DNA of 64,000 bases from Onchocerca volvulus (taxonomy: Eukaryota; Nematoda; Chromadorea; Rhabditida; Onchocercidae): the NCBI GenBank assembly GCA_000499405.2, contig HG738139.1, forward strand, positions 14,954,455-15,018,454. Direction: 5' to 3'. Below are positions 1 through 14,530 of the stretch, in pieces. How positions within the stretch are numbered: position 1 is the stretch's first letter; every line of letters starts with the position of its first letter. The position numbers and the translations under genes are program-made. Under the pieces are notes generated by a model that worked only from the letters and a program-made list of their open reading frames with translations, did no database searches and was not told where the DNA came from.

Positions 1-2415
1 GAAAAAGAAAAGAAAATTTTTGAAAAAAGAAAGGACAAAAAAAAAAATAAATTTCTTTCTCTTTCTCTCTCTCTCTTTGTTATTCTAGAAGAAAAATTTG
101 TTTTGCTGAATACTAACATGAATAAGTTCAAAATTAAACTTAGAACTTATCAAGTTTGGATTCATCACAAAATAAGATGGACAGAAAATTTTGATGCAAA
201 CAAATAAACAAGCTGAATATCCATTTCTTTCGATTTTTTTTTTTATTTTTCCTTTTTTTGTGCTTTCATTTTTGCTATCTTCTGGGAAATTTCAAAAAAT
301 AGAAGGGGAAAAAAAAGGATTTTATTTGTCGGTCTTGGCACATAATAAGAAAAAAAAAACAAAAAGAGCCAAGTAAATTTAAAATTTGCTTATTTTTCCG
401 GTTAATTTATCCTTTTTCACTCATTTTTCATATTTTTTTTTGTTTTTTAATTGTTTAATTGCTTATTTTTATTTTGAAAAATGATTTTGCCTGAAAATGC
501 GATAAAAATTTGCGATTAATTTAGCAAAAGTTTATGAATATCAGCAATTTTCGTCCGGAAATTACGTGGTGGAAGAAAATAAAAAGCCATATGCAGTGAT
601 AAATCAAACCGCAAAATTAAAAAAAAAAAATTTTTATTTATTTGTTTATTAAATTTTTCTGTTTTAACTAATAAAATCCAAAATTTGGCACATTTTATTT
701 TAGATTTTCTTGAACAAAAATTTAATATTAAAAATGTTCATTTCAAGTTTTATGAGAAATGAAAAATATATAAATAAACATTAAATATGAATATAAATAA
801 TCGTTTAAATGACCCAAATTAATTATCAATGAAATAATTTTTTCCTTTTAAATTTTTTTAAAATACTTTTTTTCCATTCCTTCTTCTCTCTCTTCTTCGC
901 GAAAAAAAAAACAAAAGTTGTAAAACTTTGAACAGAAACAAAATATTACATTAAAAAAAAAAGAAAGGAAAATAAATAAATATTTGCCAAAAAATCGAGA
1001 AAAAGTAAACTTTGAATAAAATATGAAAAAAAAAGAATATATTCATAAATAATTTCAAATTAAATCGAGAAGATTTCGATTTTATAAAAAAGGATAAATT
1101 ATTTATTATCAGAAAAATGATAACAATGTTTTTTTTTTCTATTTTTTTTATAATTCTTAAATTTTTACTAAAAAAATTTCAAATTCCTCATTAAAAATTA
1201 ATAGAATAATTAATACAAATATTTTCATATATATTGTAAATAACAATTTTATCACAGATATATTTAGGTTATCGATTAGCAATTAATTTTCGCATCATGT
1301 TGAAATCAATCAAAGCTTGCAGTAATTAAGATTGATTACGAAAGAACGAAAAAATGTTTGGCTTATTTTTTGCCACAAATATTTTATTTTTTACATTTTT
1401 TTTAAAAAAAAATAAATTAATATTGTTGCTTTATAAGTGCAAAAATTTGAAAAGAAAAGGCTCGAAGAAAAAAGGAAATAAAAAAAGAATTGATAATTTT
1501 AGTACAATTGAACTTGAAATGAAAAGAAATGAAATGAAGCGGAATAAATTTAAAAATTGTGAAATCGATAAGAGTCAACAATGGTTTTTACCTTCTAGCA
1601 GCTTCTTAATATTCAATTCTTTTTTTTTTCCCCTAAAATGCTAAAAGCTTATTTTAAGGGACATTTTGACTAATATTAGCAATTGGTTTGGTGAGTTAAA
1701 CGAAATTTCATCCAATAATTATAATTCAAAAATATTGAATATAAAGTGATTAATTATTCAAGTTCCGACAAATAATAGTATAATTTATTCAGTTACTAAT
1801 TATTTGGTAAAATTACAGTCATTAAAATTCATCCTTTGCTAAGCCAATTTAGATTCTAAACGAATCTTCTTATTCTTTTTTTCTTTTTTAGATCTTTCGT
1901 TTAATTTCGTAATTCTAAAATGTTTCTTTACTGAAAAAATTAAATTTTAATTTTTAAATGAAAGATTAATTATAGTACAATTCGTTTTCCTAACTTTCAG
2001 CTAACTCTGAACATTTCTAAAAATTGCTCAAATTAAGCAAAGCAGTGGAGTGTAATAAATGAAATTAAATGAACAAAGGTTGCAAGAAAGTTTGAAATAT
2101 TTGAAATATATAATTAAAATGTTTCAGATGAGTCTGAACAAATTAAAGAATCTGATTCAAAAAGTAATTGAAAACGTGATGATTCAAAATTCAAGACGTA
2201 ATTTGTCATTATCGATAAATCCAAAAGATCGCAAAATTCAGGCAAAAAAATCAGAAACAAAAATAATGAGTAAAAATTCCATTCTAAATTATTGCTTAAA
2301 TTCTTTTTTTTTTATTTAGGAATTATACCTAATAAGTAATTTTCTCTGTTCAATTAAACTTAATTTCAACCAATTTAAATTTCAAAATTTTTTCTCAGAA
2401 GTTACGTTGAAATGC

Positions 2416-2484
2416 TCGTTATGCATGCATCTTGCATGCACATTATTTCACAAATGACAACTAGCGACATTTTGCATGCATAAT
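2416..2484. repeat. GCATGC cluster
   Basis: Three GCATGC palindromes within 70 bp, two of them inside ATGCATGCAT-like alternating purine-pyrimidine runs. Similar short runs occur at 5183, 8927-8945 and 35476. Confidence 0.5.
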
Positions 2485-2949
2485 ATTTCAATTTCAATAT
2501 TTATTGTTTTCAATCCATTTTATAATTTTAAAATTCCCCAAAAAGGCTTTTCAGAAAAAAAAATCTGCTTAGATTTTAACAATTTCATTGGTAATTCAAG
2601 TGAATTTAGAACCTTTTTTTAGCTCTAAAAAAAACTGATTGTCAAGAAAATTCCATTCAAATTGTAAGGTTTTATTTCAATAATTTTAAATATCCTTTTC
2701 CTTTACTTCTAAATAGTTTTTTTTTTTTCAAAATTCCCTTAAAATCGTTTGATTTAAAAATTAAAATACAAAAAAATTTTGGGCAATTTGTCTAGAATTT
2801 TTGAAAAATTAGTCAAATAATTTACAAATAAAAATTAGTATAATCAAACATTGGGATCAAATAAATACAATATTAAAGTAATGAAACAGTGAAAAATGGC
2901 AAAAAAAAAAAAAAAAAACGATCGAATTAATAATCAATTATTTTGTTGA

Positions 2950-3069
2950 GAAATTTTGAATTTCATCTCTTTATATAATTGAAAAATTGACTATTTTTTA
3001 TCGAATTATTTCTGACTAACTATTTTATATTGAAATTTTCAATTATATAACGATGAAATTCAAAATTTC
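2950..3069. repeat. Imperfect inverted repeat, about 37-bp arms
   Basis: GAAATTTTGAATTTCATC at 2950 pairs with GATGAAATTCAAAATTTC ending at 3069. The complementarity continues through TATATAATTGAAAA. The loop is about 45 nt. Confidence 0.65.
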
Positions 3070-6000
3070 AATATATCAATTGATCAATATAAAAATCAAT
3101 ATAATCTATTGATCCAGATAATTCTTTGAAGCGTTTAAAACAAAATTTTCAAAAAAAAATAAATAAATAAAAGAAAAAGAAGCAAAATATGATTTGAAGA
3201 AGATCGGCATCATCTTTTAAAATGATATTCGAAATGATATGAAGAATTACTAATGGGAATATTGATGGGAGAAGATTTATATCAATCATTAAGCTCGAAC
3301 AGTTGTTCAAATGTATAGTTCATGATTTTGTGTTTTAGAAAGCATTTGGATGAAAAAAAAAATCAAATTTTAAACATTCGAAAATTTTCAAATTTCAAAT
3401 TTTCGCCTTTGCCAATTCATTCCTGCAAGTTTTTGACAGGTGGAAATTTGAATGAAAAAAAAAAATAGTTGTGTTAATTTAAGCAATGAGAATGCTAATT
3501 AGATGAAACTAATCAATGAAACTTCTGATAATGTTGATGTAATTTTTCCATTATTGTTGAAAATTTAATTTAGCAAATTTGCAGAAATAATTCTGAAATA
3601 CAACAAATATAAGTTTTTTTTTCAAAATTATTTCAATTTTTTTTAAGAAAAACTTGCGTTAATTTTATATTTATATTCCAAGTTGACAAAACTATGAAGT
3701 TATCAGTTCTGAGAAACATAAATGACTTGAAGTATCTTTTTTATCAAAAAAGAAAAAAAAAATTGAGAAATTATACTGAGAGTACAGAGAAAGAATGAGG
3801 ATTGAAATATTGAAAAAAACATTGTAAAAATGCTATAAAATTTTGAGCATTTAGATATTTTGTTCTGATTTTGCCCATGAAATTTCAATAAATTTCGAAA
3901 TATTAGTTCGATTCTTTCTTATTTTATCATTTTTTTTCTTTTTTTTGATGTTAAAATAAAAATGTAATATAATCTTTCCATGAAAAATTTTATGGATATA
4001 ATTTCATAAATATTATCGCGTAATATAAAAGAAATATCAAAAACAATGAGAATTCATAAATCAAAGGAAAATAATTATGCGGGAAAATGTTAGTTTGGTT
4101 TTATAAAAAATGATTTTATTAAATATCAAAAATCAGCTTATTAAAAGGTCAAATGGTTCCATTTAATCTAATCTAATGATTAGCTTATCAGCAGTTCGAA
4201 TCACTTGATTTTCGTTAATTTTCAATCAATTTTCTATAATTTTATAATAATTTGCAATCAATATTTTTGATAATACTAACTAACGCTATAATTATAATGC
4301 TATGATTGAAATAATTTTGCAGCTCAAAATAATTTAGCAGTAATTAAAAAATATTATTTACTTCCTAATTTGCAGTTGCGGTTTGCATGTTGCATTTGCA
4401 GTCTACATTATTTGAATAATTAAAATAATTATTATTTCCCTCATTAATTTCCATTTTTATATTAGCTCATTTTTGCAAAATTTGTTATTGTCGAGATTTT
4501 GGAGGTAAAAATAAACAATTTGTTTTTCGATCAGAAAATTCAAATTTCGATTATTAACAGAAAAATGGAATTTTGTAAGATTAAAACTTTTTTTCTTTCG
4601 AATAATTGATGAAATAAAAGTTACTGAATAGACAAAACAGGAATTATTCCATTTCATTAAAAATTAATTTAGTCAATTTTTTTTTTTTATTTCTTAAACT
4701 TAAACTTTTATATCCATTAAACAATGGTGAATGAATTTCCTTAGGACTGAAATTATTTACTCAATTTTTTTACATATTAAGAAATTTTATGATAAAGCTT
4801 TACTTAAAATAATCTTTAAATATTAGAAGAATGAGTGGTTTTCATTCATAATTAACAAAACTTGTTTTTTGTTTTTTTCTTTTTTTCTTTTTTTTTTCGA
4901 ATTTGAAATGGAATTTTAATTTGCAATCTTAAAATTTTTACGCGATATTTAATTGTCTCTTTTCTCCTAATTTTTTCAGTAAACAATTATTCTTTTTAGA
5001 AGAAATTGCGAATAAATTTACATATAATTAACATATAATCATTTCGTTTCAACATTATTTATTATAGTCACTACATTATAAAACTTTCGATAAACAGAAA
5101 TTATATCTTGCAAAAATTTAATTAATAATTAATTACTAATTGAGAGAAAATGTAATTTCCATATAAATAATCATTATGCAAAAGCATGCATTTTCTCGCA
5201 AAATTTGCAAAATGCACTAATCAAAGAAATTTAGAAATAATCGGCAAAATTATATCTAATTCACTTAATTATGAAGTAATTTTAAAATACTTAAAGGTCA
5301 GTGCGCTGTAATATACTTATAGTTTGCATTTGTAATTAATTCTTATTCAAAGATGTGGTTAAATTAAAATTTGAAATAGAAATGAATAAAAAACAAATAA
5401 ATTCGGAAATATTTTCACTTTTATTTCCTTTAAATAAATTACAATTCGAGCATTATTAATAAATGTGCCAGTGAAGAATTATTTCTATAAAATTTTACAA
5501 ATCAATACTTCGAATTATTTTCTAATAATTTTATAAAATTCTGCCAAATTGATATGAAATGCGATTTCTAAAATGATATTTAACACATTATTAGACATCT
5601 TATCACTTCCATATCAAATATCGAATCAAATTTCTGCTCATTTTATCGTTTACTATAACTTTAAATTATTAATGCCTTTTAATCATAAGAAGAATTGATT
5701 AAATACTTATTTTTACAATTATTGCACGTACATATACTTTTAACTAAAAAATAAAATACGCATCTTTTTCTCATCGGTAAAAAGTTACGCAAACATTTAC
5801 GAGATTCCTGCGAAAATTAATCAAGAAAAAAAGTGCGTTAAAAAAGTTCTTTAAATGGAGTCTAATATGCAAAAACTTTTATATTATTTACGATGGGAAA
5901 TATGCACATTTATTCTCGAGATAGAGATAAAAATTCGTCGAAACTATGATTAATTATATAAAATGTCAAAAAATTGACGAAAAAAATCGTTTGGATAAAA

Positions 6001-8074
6001 GATATCGTATTGCATTTATCATAATTGTTTCGTGTAAAAATTAAAAATTCATTCACTTATTTTTTTTCGTTTGATTTAACAAAGTTGACAAATTTGGAGT
6101 TGGAAAAATGTCAAAAGAAAACTTATTTATCACTTCAAGTTTATACTTTAAAATCAAGAAAAAGTGGCAGTTGGAAGTTAAAAATTCAAAATAAGATATC
6201 ATTTTGACGATATTCATTTTCGATAAAATTGAATTTTGACGAGAAAATTTTGACAATTCAATTTTATTTGTAGCGAAAAATTGTTTATTGAAAATGAAGC
6301 CATTTCTTTTTCTCGACCATAGCATAAGTAAATATTTAAAAAATATATTATTTACCAATAATAAAAAAAAATCCTCAGCATCCAGAGAATTTACAGTAAT
6401 CCTCGAAATTCTCTCGGGAATTTTTTTTAAGGAAATCAGTTTGCTTATTTATGATCATTTGAAGTTGCATCTACATCAAAACATAACATTTCATCGGATT
6501 CAGAATCGCCTAATATCGAATTTTCTTTTTCACTCACTTCTTAGATCTAAATTTAGGTCTTCAAAATTTAAAACTTAAGAGTATCAGCTAATGCAGCTTT
6601 GCAAAACAACCATCAATTATTGAAAGTTTAATTTTCTTTTTAACTAAAACCACGGAGGGTTTTCGTGAAACTAATTGAAAAAAAAATGAGTGAATGATTA
6701 TTTTACCGATATCAACATATCAGTAAAATCATATTCACCTGTATCAGTTATCATGATCATTATTTCCTTCTTTTAACAGAATTCCTTTTCACCAAACAAC
6801 AAATTTTTAAGCAAATTTCTTCGAGAATTATAAAAGATATTTCTAAAATATGGAACGATATTTTGATTGCGTTATAACATCGACTGTGACAAATTTTTTT
6901 CCAGAAACGAATATTTATTTGAAAATTAAACAAAAAATTTTAAAATTTTATGAAATAAAAGAAATCAGTGATGTCATTGTACATTATTTTATTTCAGCAA
7001 CGCCTGTAAAATGAAACAATCTCCGAATGAAATAATCAATAGAAGAGCGCATTCTATGATGTAGATTGATTCTAAAAAATTTTGAAGTAGTGAAATTTCT
7101 TTACTTAAATTAAATCTATTATATGCAGCTGTCATATTGTGAAAGAATGGACTGAATTATTCAATAAAAAGCTCGGATAATAAACTGTTTGGAATGAATA
7201 GATTTATAATAATCTGTGTGAATAAAAATCGTAAATGTTTGTTGTTTTCCACACTACTTTTCAAGTTCTTCATCGACTGATTCGGAATTTTCATGCAACG
7301 TTGCATCCGAATAACCGCATGTTTAAAAACTTTCGGAGATTTGAAATTTTGAACAATGAAATTTACGTTTTAATTTATATAGACCAGCTGAACTTGATCA
7401 CGTTTCGCATGGCCGGATCCAGTTGGGAACAATACTATTATAATAATCATAATAAAAACAATGATTGTAATAAACGTTATTTTCTTCAATATATTATACA
7501 AACTATTCAGGTCATTTATTATGTTCAATGACAACTTGTTATTACTTTAGCAAATTATTTATTTTGCAGCAAAAAAGTGTCCAATGTTTACGAAATTAAT
7601 GGCATATTATACAACTTTGAATTTAACATTTTCATCAAACGAAAGATTTTGGCATAGTTCTATGCAATCAATTATTAGCCTTTCTTAAATAAATCACAAT
7701 TATTAAAATATATCATTGATTAATTTTCTCATTCATCATCCAAAATAAAATTGAAATTAATTAGTTTATTTCATTTTTCATTTTTGGTTAGCATAATTTA
7801 AATTTATTGCATATTATATGATAAGAGTTTAACAAATGACTTTACTATTTTTGAATTGTGAAAAAGAAAATTTCATGAATTTCCGCATCGTTGCCATTAA
7901 ACAGTTTACCAGAAATTTTGAATTAGAAATTTCAAATGCCAAATATAAATATAAAGTGTAATTTGAAAAATTTACGCTAAAGCCATGTGTTTCTAAATAA
8001 TAGCTTAAAAGATATTGATTTATTAACAATAATATTTCACTATAATATTTATTACACAAAATTTATTTATTCTA

Positions 8075-8215
8075 AATGCATATATTCTATTTCAAGATAT
8101 TCCATTTCAATATATTCTATTTCAGGATATTCTATTTCGGCATATTCTATTCTAGGATAAATTCATTTCAGTATATTGTTTTAGGATATCTTATTTCAGA
8201 ATATGACCAATGTAG
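8075..8215. repeat. Degenerate 15-17 bp tandem repeat
   Basis: About eight copies of a unit like ATATTCTATTTCAGG with variable spacing. Non-coding. Confidence 0.7.
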
Positions 8216-9852
8216 TAAAATTCTAAAATAGAATACGCACATTTATGTATAATAATAAAATTAGATTAATAGAAACAAGTTGTCAAATGAAATTAAAGAA
8301 CTATTTTCCCGATGATTTCCGAATTTCAGAAATAAAATTAACCGTAACTTAGCAACTGAAACAATTAAATCAAAAATTTATCAGAAAATGCAGTAGTATC
8401 ATTTATGATAAATTTAATTTACAAAAGACTCGATGAAATATGAAATTAATGTTGCAAAAACTTTCAAAAGATTATAATGATATATGAAATTAAAACTAAT
8501 ATTGACGAAAAACTAATTGTCACTGTTTTCATTTCTTTCTTAATTAAACTTTAAAATTTCCATATCATTTGCTTTTTACTATAACGAACTCATTTTATTA
8601 AATTTATTCCAATTAATGCTAATAAATGTTTGAAAAAGTTTAAGAAGGATTACGAACATATTTCATACATAAATATCGATTAAATATTAATTAAATAATG
8701 CATGTATTTATCTCTACCATATTTTGTGAATTATGGAATTTTTTCTTTCAAATTTTGATTAACAAAATTACTTAATTACAGCAAAATTACAGCAAAAGTT
8801 TTAATTTTACTTTTCAAATTATAATATTAATTAAAATAATAAAGTAAAGAAAAATAATAAAACATTTTGTAAAAATATCTCTTCAGCGAAATTTTCTGTT
8901 TTTTTTCTATAAAATGACAAAAAGTGCATGCAAATGCATGCATTTCTGCATTTCTGCAAGCGTTTCTTCGATCAAATTTTTATTGATTATTAGAAAATGG
9001 AAAAAAGAAATAATTTACATACAAATCAATGAAACAATGAACAATGTTACTTAATCTTTCATTATCATAACAAATTACAATACATTGAACAAAATTTGAA
9101 GTAACTAAACTATTTTTTGAACAAAATTAATTTCTGAAATTATACTTTTTTTGGAGCGAGATAGGAATATTTTGACATTTAAATTTCATTTGAAATATTA
9201 AAATTGCAAGAAATAATTTAATGATATTCTACTGGGCAATCGCATCATTTCTATATTGAAATTTATATTAGGTATATTTATTCAAGATTATATTACAAAT
9301 TTTCATCTTTCTAATTTTCCTCAGATTATTCGCAGCTTATTTATTTTTAAACTATTTGTCTCAATTTTGCAAATTATTTATTTCCAATACGGCAAAATTA
9401 AAATTTGCACATAGGGAAAATTCATTCCAAAATTTTAAATTCATAAAGCAATTTGTTTCATTTGATATGAGTTATCGTTGCAATATTGGTTTTTTTGAAA
9501 TTTATCACTTTGAAATTTCATTTTATTTGTTGGCGAAGTAATTGCTTTGCTTTTTTTATACAAATATAGCATGAAAAGATAGCAATTACTATTTCATCTT
9601 TCTGAATTTGTATTTTGCAAATTTTAGCTTTCATCGAATTATCGCCAAAATAAATATTTCGGGAAATAAGGGGAGAAATTATCGAAAAATATGAAATTAA
9701 GAAATGAAATCGAACAATTAAAACGAATCATCTATTTAGCTGAATGAATAATTTTTTGTATATTTTATATTGCAAAAAAAAAAAAAAATAATGAGTGAAA
9801 TCCGGTTTATTTTTGTCTCACTATCCGACAAAATATTACAGTATATTATGCG

Positions 9853-9984
9853 ATGGCATACTTTATTTTAAAAATGATACGAAGGAATAATTTTCAAAAA
9901 ATTGTTTTATTTTATATTATTTCATTTGTTATAGTAACACTGAATTTAAAATTATTAAATATCGGAAACGGTTTTCTTTCTTCT
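9853..9984 (+). CDS. Possible type II membrane protein first exon
   Basis: ATG opens 44 codons: a short basic start (MIRRNN after MAYFILK) and a hydrophobic run (IVLFYIISFVIVTL), then NLKLLNIGNGF, up to a GTAAAG donor at 9985. The layout resembles the N-terminus of Golgi type II enzymes. No following exon could be identified, and in AT-rich DNA hydrophobic frames arise by chance. Confidence 0.2.
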
Positions 9985-10844
9985 GTAAAGAAAAAATCAG
10001 CCCAGTTTTCCATAAACCAAGTTTATTCTGCTTAAATCTATAGGTTTCGTAAAGTTGGAGAAAAATTCAGTGACAAGATTGAACTTGATGATAAATTATA
10101 AAAAAGTGCATTCAAAAAGCTTCAATATCTCGATGCGTGAATGATTATATTAGTTACGAAAAAAAACTTTTCGATATTTAACAATTCAAAAATTAAAATG
10201 TTAGTCTAAGTCCAAATTTGTAAAGCAAAATTAGACTTAATTCACGTAATTATCTTTTCAATCGACTTTCAGTAAAAATAAATATGAGACATATTTATCA
10301 AATGTATGGATGACGTGGATGAAGTAATTAAGCGTTAAAAAAATAAACCACAAATGGTGCAAAAAAATCAGAAAAATTCTGAAATAAATTTCAGGATGAC
10401 ATAGAATATATGCCAAATAAGACTGAAATAAGCAAGAAAATATTTAGGATACGAAAAGAAATGTAAAAATAACGTCGAAAACAACAAAAGCTCAATTTTA
10501 CAATCGAAATATATTATCAATTACAAATCATTCGAATATTTAATTATTCATATTTTTGGTTGTTTAGATTCGTCGATATTTCCGCAAGATTTTATAATTC
10601 CTAAAATATAAATAATTGGATTTTTCGCATCACGTTTGTTTTAATTGAATTAGAAATATGCTTAAGTTTTAATTTTTAACTATTTGCAGTACTTGCACAA
10701 TAATTTTATTATGGCTTTTATCACTTAAATTCAAATTACAAATGCTAATAATATTAGGATCCAGCGATAATATTATGATTTTCAAGATCAAGAAGGAGTA
10801 GAAGAAAATCAAACAAAGTCTGTAAAATACCTGTTCCAACCCAT

Positions 10845-10873
10845 CAACTAATTAATTAATTAATTAATTAATT
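10845..10873. repeat. (AATT)n microsatellite
   Basis: Seven perfect AATT units. Confidence 0.8.
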
Positions 10874-12329
10874 GTACTTTTTAGGAATCCAAGTACGCAA
10901 ACAAATAATCTGTAGCTTAATTAATTACTATAACATTTAGAGTAAATGTTTATTACGATAAAACATTATTTATGTGAACTGATCTAGTGCGTCATTTATA
11001 GTTGTTTTATATGTCAAGGTCAAATTTTTACCTAAAATTTTTGCCGGTCAATTTCTTTTGAAAGTCTGATATTCAAGATGATTCGATTTTTCGAATGATG
11101 ATAAAAAAATTTGAAAGCTTTTTTTCAGAATTATTTCAAAATCATTAGATTATGATCAAAAGCATAATTCATTTTTTTTCTCGAATCTATTCATTGCATT
11201 AAATTCTTTTTTTTGTATTAAAATTCCAAAATTTAGTTTCAACTATGCCAAGTTCAATTTATAACACTAAACTGATATTCGATGAAAATCGTAATTATCA
11301 TTGATCTGATATTCTGCTGAAAAAGATCATAATGTATATAGAATTGTGTTGTTCGTTCAATCAGTAAGTTTTATTTATTAGTTTCTTTTTAAATTAAGCT
11401 GATATCAATTTTAACAGCTTAATCAATAGTATGTGATTACCAATCTACTTGTAAAATACAAAAAATAGATGACTTCACTTACCATCCAATTCAAACATAA
11501 TTTTATTCTAAAGATAATTCGGTTGTAATTCACGTAGTATTACTTCACGCAAGTGAAGTAAATTATTCCGTGATAAATATAATAATTCATATTACGTGAA
11601 GAAATTAGTGTTGAGAAGTAGAATAAATATGTAACACAAACGAAATAAAATAATATTTAATTGTAAAATAAATATTTGATACTTATTACTTCTTCAAGAT
11701 CAGATTTCACGTATTTCACGTTGACTTAGGATCTTCTTGTGATTCAAACAAAAACATGATCCGTTGCACTAATTTATTGATTCATTGATACTATATAAAT
11801 TCATTACCATAATCATTATCAATATTGTGTAATATATGTACGAAAAATTTTTGTGCGCAATTTTCTGAACGAATTTTAGATGCTGTTAAATTATTGATTA
11901 ACAATTTCAATTATTAATACTCGTAATTTAGTTAAAATTTGAATAAATTTATTCCCAAGCCATCAATGAAAGAATAAGAAATGTAAATCCACCAGATCTC
12001 GGCTTATTTTGTAAACAATGACAAATTTTAAGCCATTGTTTATTATCGATATTTCTTTTTTCTCGATTCCTCTCAAATGAAGGATTTCAATTTTGAAATG
12101 CTAATAATACTCATTACGTCATGAGTACTTCATATTCCATATCAAGTTTTTTTTCTCGAACTTTTTCGATCATTAAAATTTGATGCAAGCATTGACGATA
12201 TAAATAAAGTTTTTTTTTTTTAAATTAATCTATAGCATATTTTGGGCCTTGCTATTGACAACAAAAATTCATGACTAAAATTTTAACATTTAAAACTGGA
12301 AAAAAAAAAAAAAAGGAAAGGAACCTAAC

Positions 12330-12450
12330 CAGAATCGTTGGTCGCAATATTTTCCAAGGGACGTAAGCACAACCGTTGGCCGCAGTATTTTCCAAAAATA
12401 AATAAGTGAAATGTAAAAGACATAAAAAATTATTGGAAACGAAGAGAAAA
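12330..12450. repeat. Dispersed repeat, left member of an inverted pair
   Basis: Contains AACCGTTGGCCGCAGTATTT and TCCAAAAATAAATAA, and a second short copy of the same core just before it. The reverse complement of the same block order is at 16780-16900, 4.4 kb away. Confidence 0.6.
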
Positions 12451-14079
12451 TACGGTAAAATGGAAAAAGTCATCGCTATTCCTTCATGTCTTGTCAAAAG
12501 TTCTTAAAAATAAAAAGAAAAAAGAAAATAATATCAACAAAATAAGAAAGGAAAAAGAATAATTGTCAAAATAGGACATCATTGCAAAGGTATAAAGGTA
12601 AGAAAAAAAAAGATTCAGCGCTATTTTAATGAAAAAAGAAATGAAATGGAATTTTGCAGTATGTACACAAAAATTATTCAAAAAGACGTTAAAAAATGTT
12701 GAATTTTTTTTTCGTTGAATTCATCATATTTATCATTATATTTGACATTTTTATGTTATAATTTCTTCCTTTCTTACTTTATTTTAATATATCAATAATA
12801 ATGTGAAAAGAGAAAAGAAAACAGATTAAAAAAAAAAATAGGACAGATAAAAATAAATGAGATGAAATTTTGATGCTCGAATTTTCTTTTTATTACTTAT
12901 TTTTCTCTCTTTTTTCTCATATTTTATTTTCATCTGAAGTATGTTATGCTACAAATTAAAGCTAAGAAAACAAAAAATAAGCAAAAGCAATCTATATATG
13001 CATGTATGCTTGTTTATTTCTATAGGACTATTAGTAAATAATATTTTGTTTACAATTTATTAGTTCAAAATTTTCTATTGCAACTTTTTTATCCTTTTTT
13101 TCTTTCTTTAATAATAACATGAAATCTTTTCCAAAGTTTCATATCGACAAAATTATTCATATAGCAGATGATGAAGAAATGTTTATAAACATTAGCCCTC
13201 TTAGATATTATCGCAGATATAAATTATATTTACATAAATTACACTCGATCTTTTTGGCTTTTTTTTTATTAATATTTTTAGAGATTTAGATTTTATGAAG
13301 AAAACATTTGTTATTTGTGTAATAGCATTCAATGTTACCATAGTTCATAAAATAATAGGCTGATTCGAGACCGAATCAATCATATTTTCCATCAGCAATA
13401 TGCTAATTAGTAATAGCTATATTTCGAGAATATATTTCGTTGTTTAATCATGATTCATTATCAGGAAAATTTGTCATAGATAAATCTATTGGATGATCAA
13501 AACTATTTAAAATGATTCCATAAACTATAATTATGACGGCGTATATGATTGGTGTAGTGAATCGTAAGCAAATCTTTATTGTACTCTTTTCATAGACAAT
13601 TTCTCTTGTTTGAAAATGCTTATTTTATGTTATTCAGATAATAATGTCAACGAGAAAAGGAAAAAAAAAAGATAATTAATATAAGTTAGTATTAATAATT
13701 GTACGTTAGTTGCTTTATTTTTTCTCTTTTGTTACTAGATAACCAAATAATTCCATTAAATAAAATCTTAATGGAATCAAATATTCTTATAATATTTTCA
13801 GTAATAATTACTTAAATTGAAATTATTTCTCAAAAATTTCCTTTACTCAAAAATTTTTTATTATTCGGAAAGTTTTTTTTTTTTACAATTTTTACCTTTT
13901 ACTTTTAAGAAAAAAACTTTTCCACATTTATTTTTTATCCTTTTTCTATTAAATTTTTTGATTATTAAACTAGTTGTACTCAGTCACGCGGAGCCTGGTC
14001 TTTCAGCTGTTTATAAAAATAAAATGCCCGCTAACTTACTATTATCAGTCATAGGTGTTGTAGGTTGAAAAAAAGAAGG

Positions 14080-14530
14080 CATATCTATATAAAAACACAT
14101 GCCTACTCGAATGCAATTATGTTTAAAAATTTTAAATCAATCGATGATGAGCTTATATCAAAAAGCCATAACGAACATTTGACGTGTCAAAAGCCATAAC
14201 GAACATTTACATTTTTATTCATATTGATGGAGAATATTTATCGACTATTATCGAGCAGTGAATCAATAACTGGTTGAACCATCTTTGCTTATCTGTTAAT
14301 CGCAGCGTTTTGGCGGGAAAGCAGGAAACATGTTTGTCCTTACGGCGTTTTGGCGGTAAACATGCTTATCTTTACGGATAAGTTAGAAAAAAATAGGTAC
14401 CTTTGTATTGAAACACGATGTTATTCGAATGCAACGTTATCAAAAATCTCAAAATAATCGGTGAAGAATTTGAAACATTGTGCCAAAAAACACAGCGAAC
14501 ATTTACATTTTTATTTGTATAGATAAATTA
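14080..14530 (+). mobile_element. Remnants of the inverted-end element
   Basis: Two partial right ends, at about 14080-14230 and 14385-14530, each finish GAACATTTACATTTTTATT(C/T) and carry ATTCGAATGCAA-type and AAAATCAATCG-type blocks seen near 63480-63560. Upstream at about 13985, ACGCGGAGCCTGGTCTTTCAGCTG recalls a Helentron-type 3' end. They are separated by the GTTTTGGCGG repeat. Confidence 0.5.
14300..14375. repeat. Two-copy repeat with an E2F-type site
   Basis: GCGTTTTGGCGG occurs twice, each followed by a diverged AAACATG and CTTACGG segment. The first copy contains TTTGGCGGGAAA (14309-14320), a textbook E2F/DP consensus. It lies between the two element remnants. Confidence 0.55.

Noticed and set aside
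2059..2319. 86-codon plus-strand frame, Lys/Ile-rich
   Set aside because: Composition matches chance translation of AT-rich DNA, with a Phe run at the end. No homology recognised.
6053..6578. Overlapping frames of about 100 codons on both strands
   Set aside because: Both are long only because stops happen to be absent. Neither has motif, signal peptide or splice support.
11455..11515. Minus-strand mini exon (acceptor CTTTAG, ATG TTT GAA TTG GAT, GTAAGT donor)
   Set aside because: Only five codons and no downstream exon on that strand could be found.
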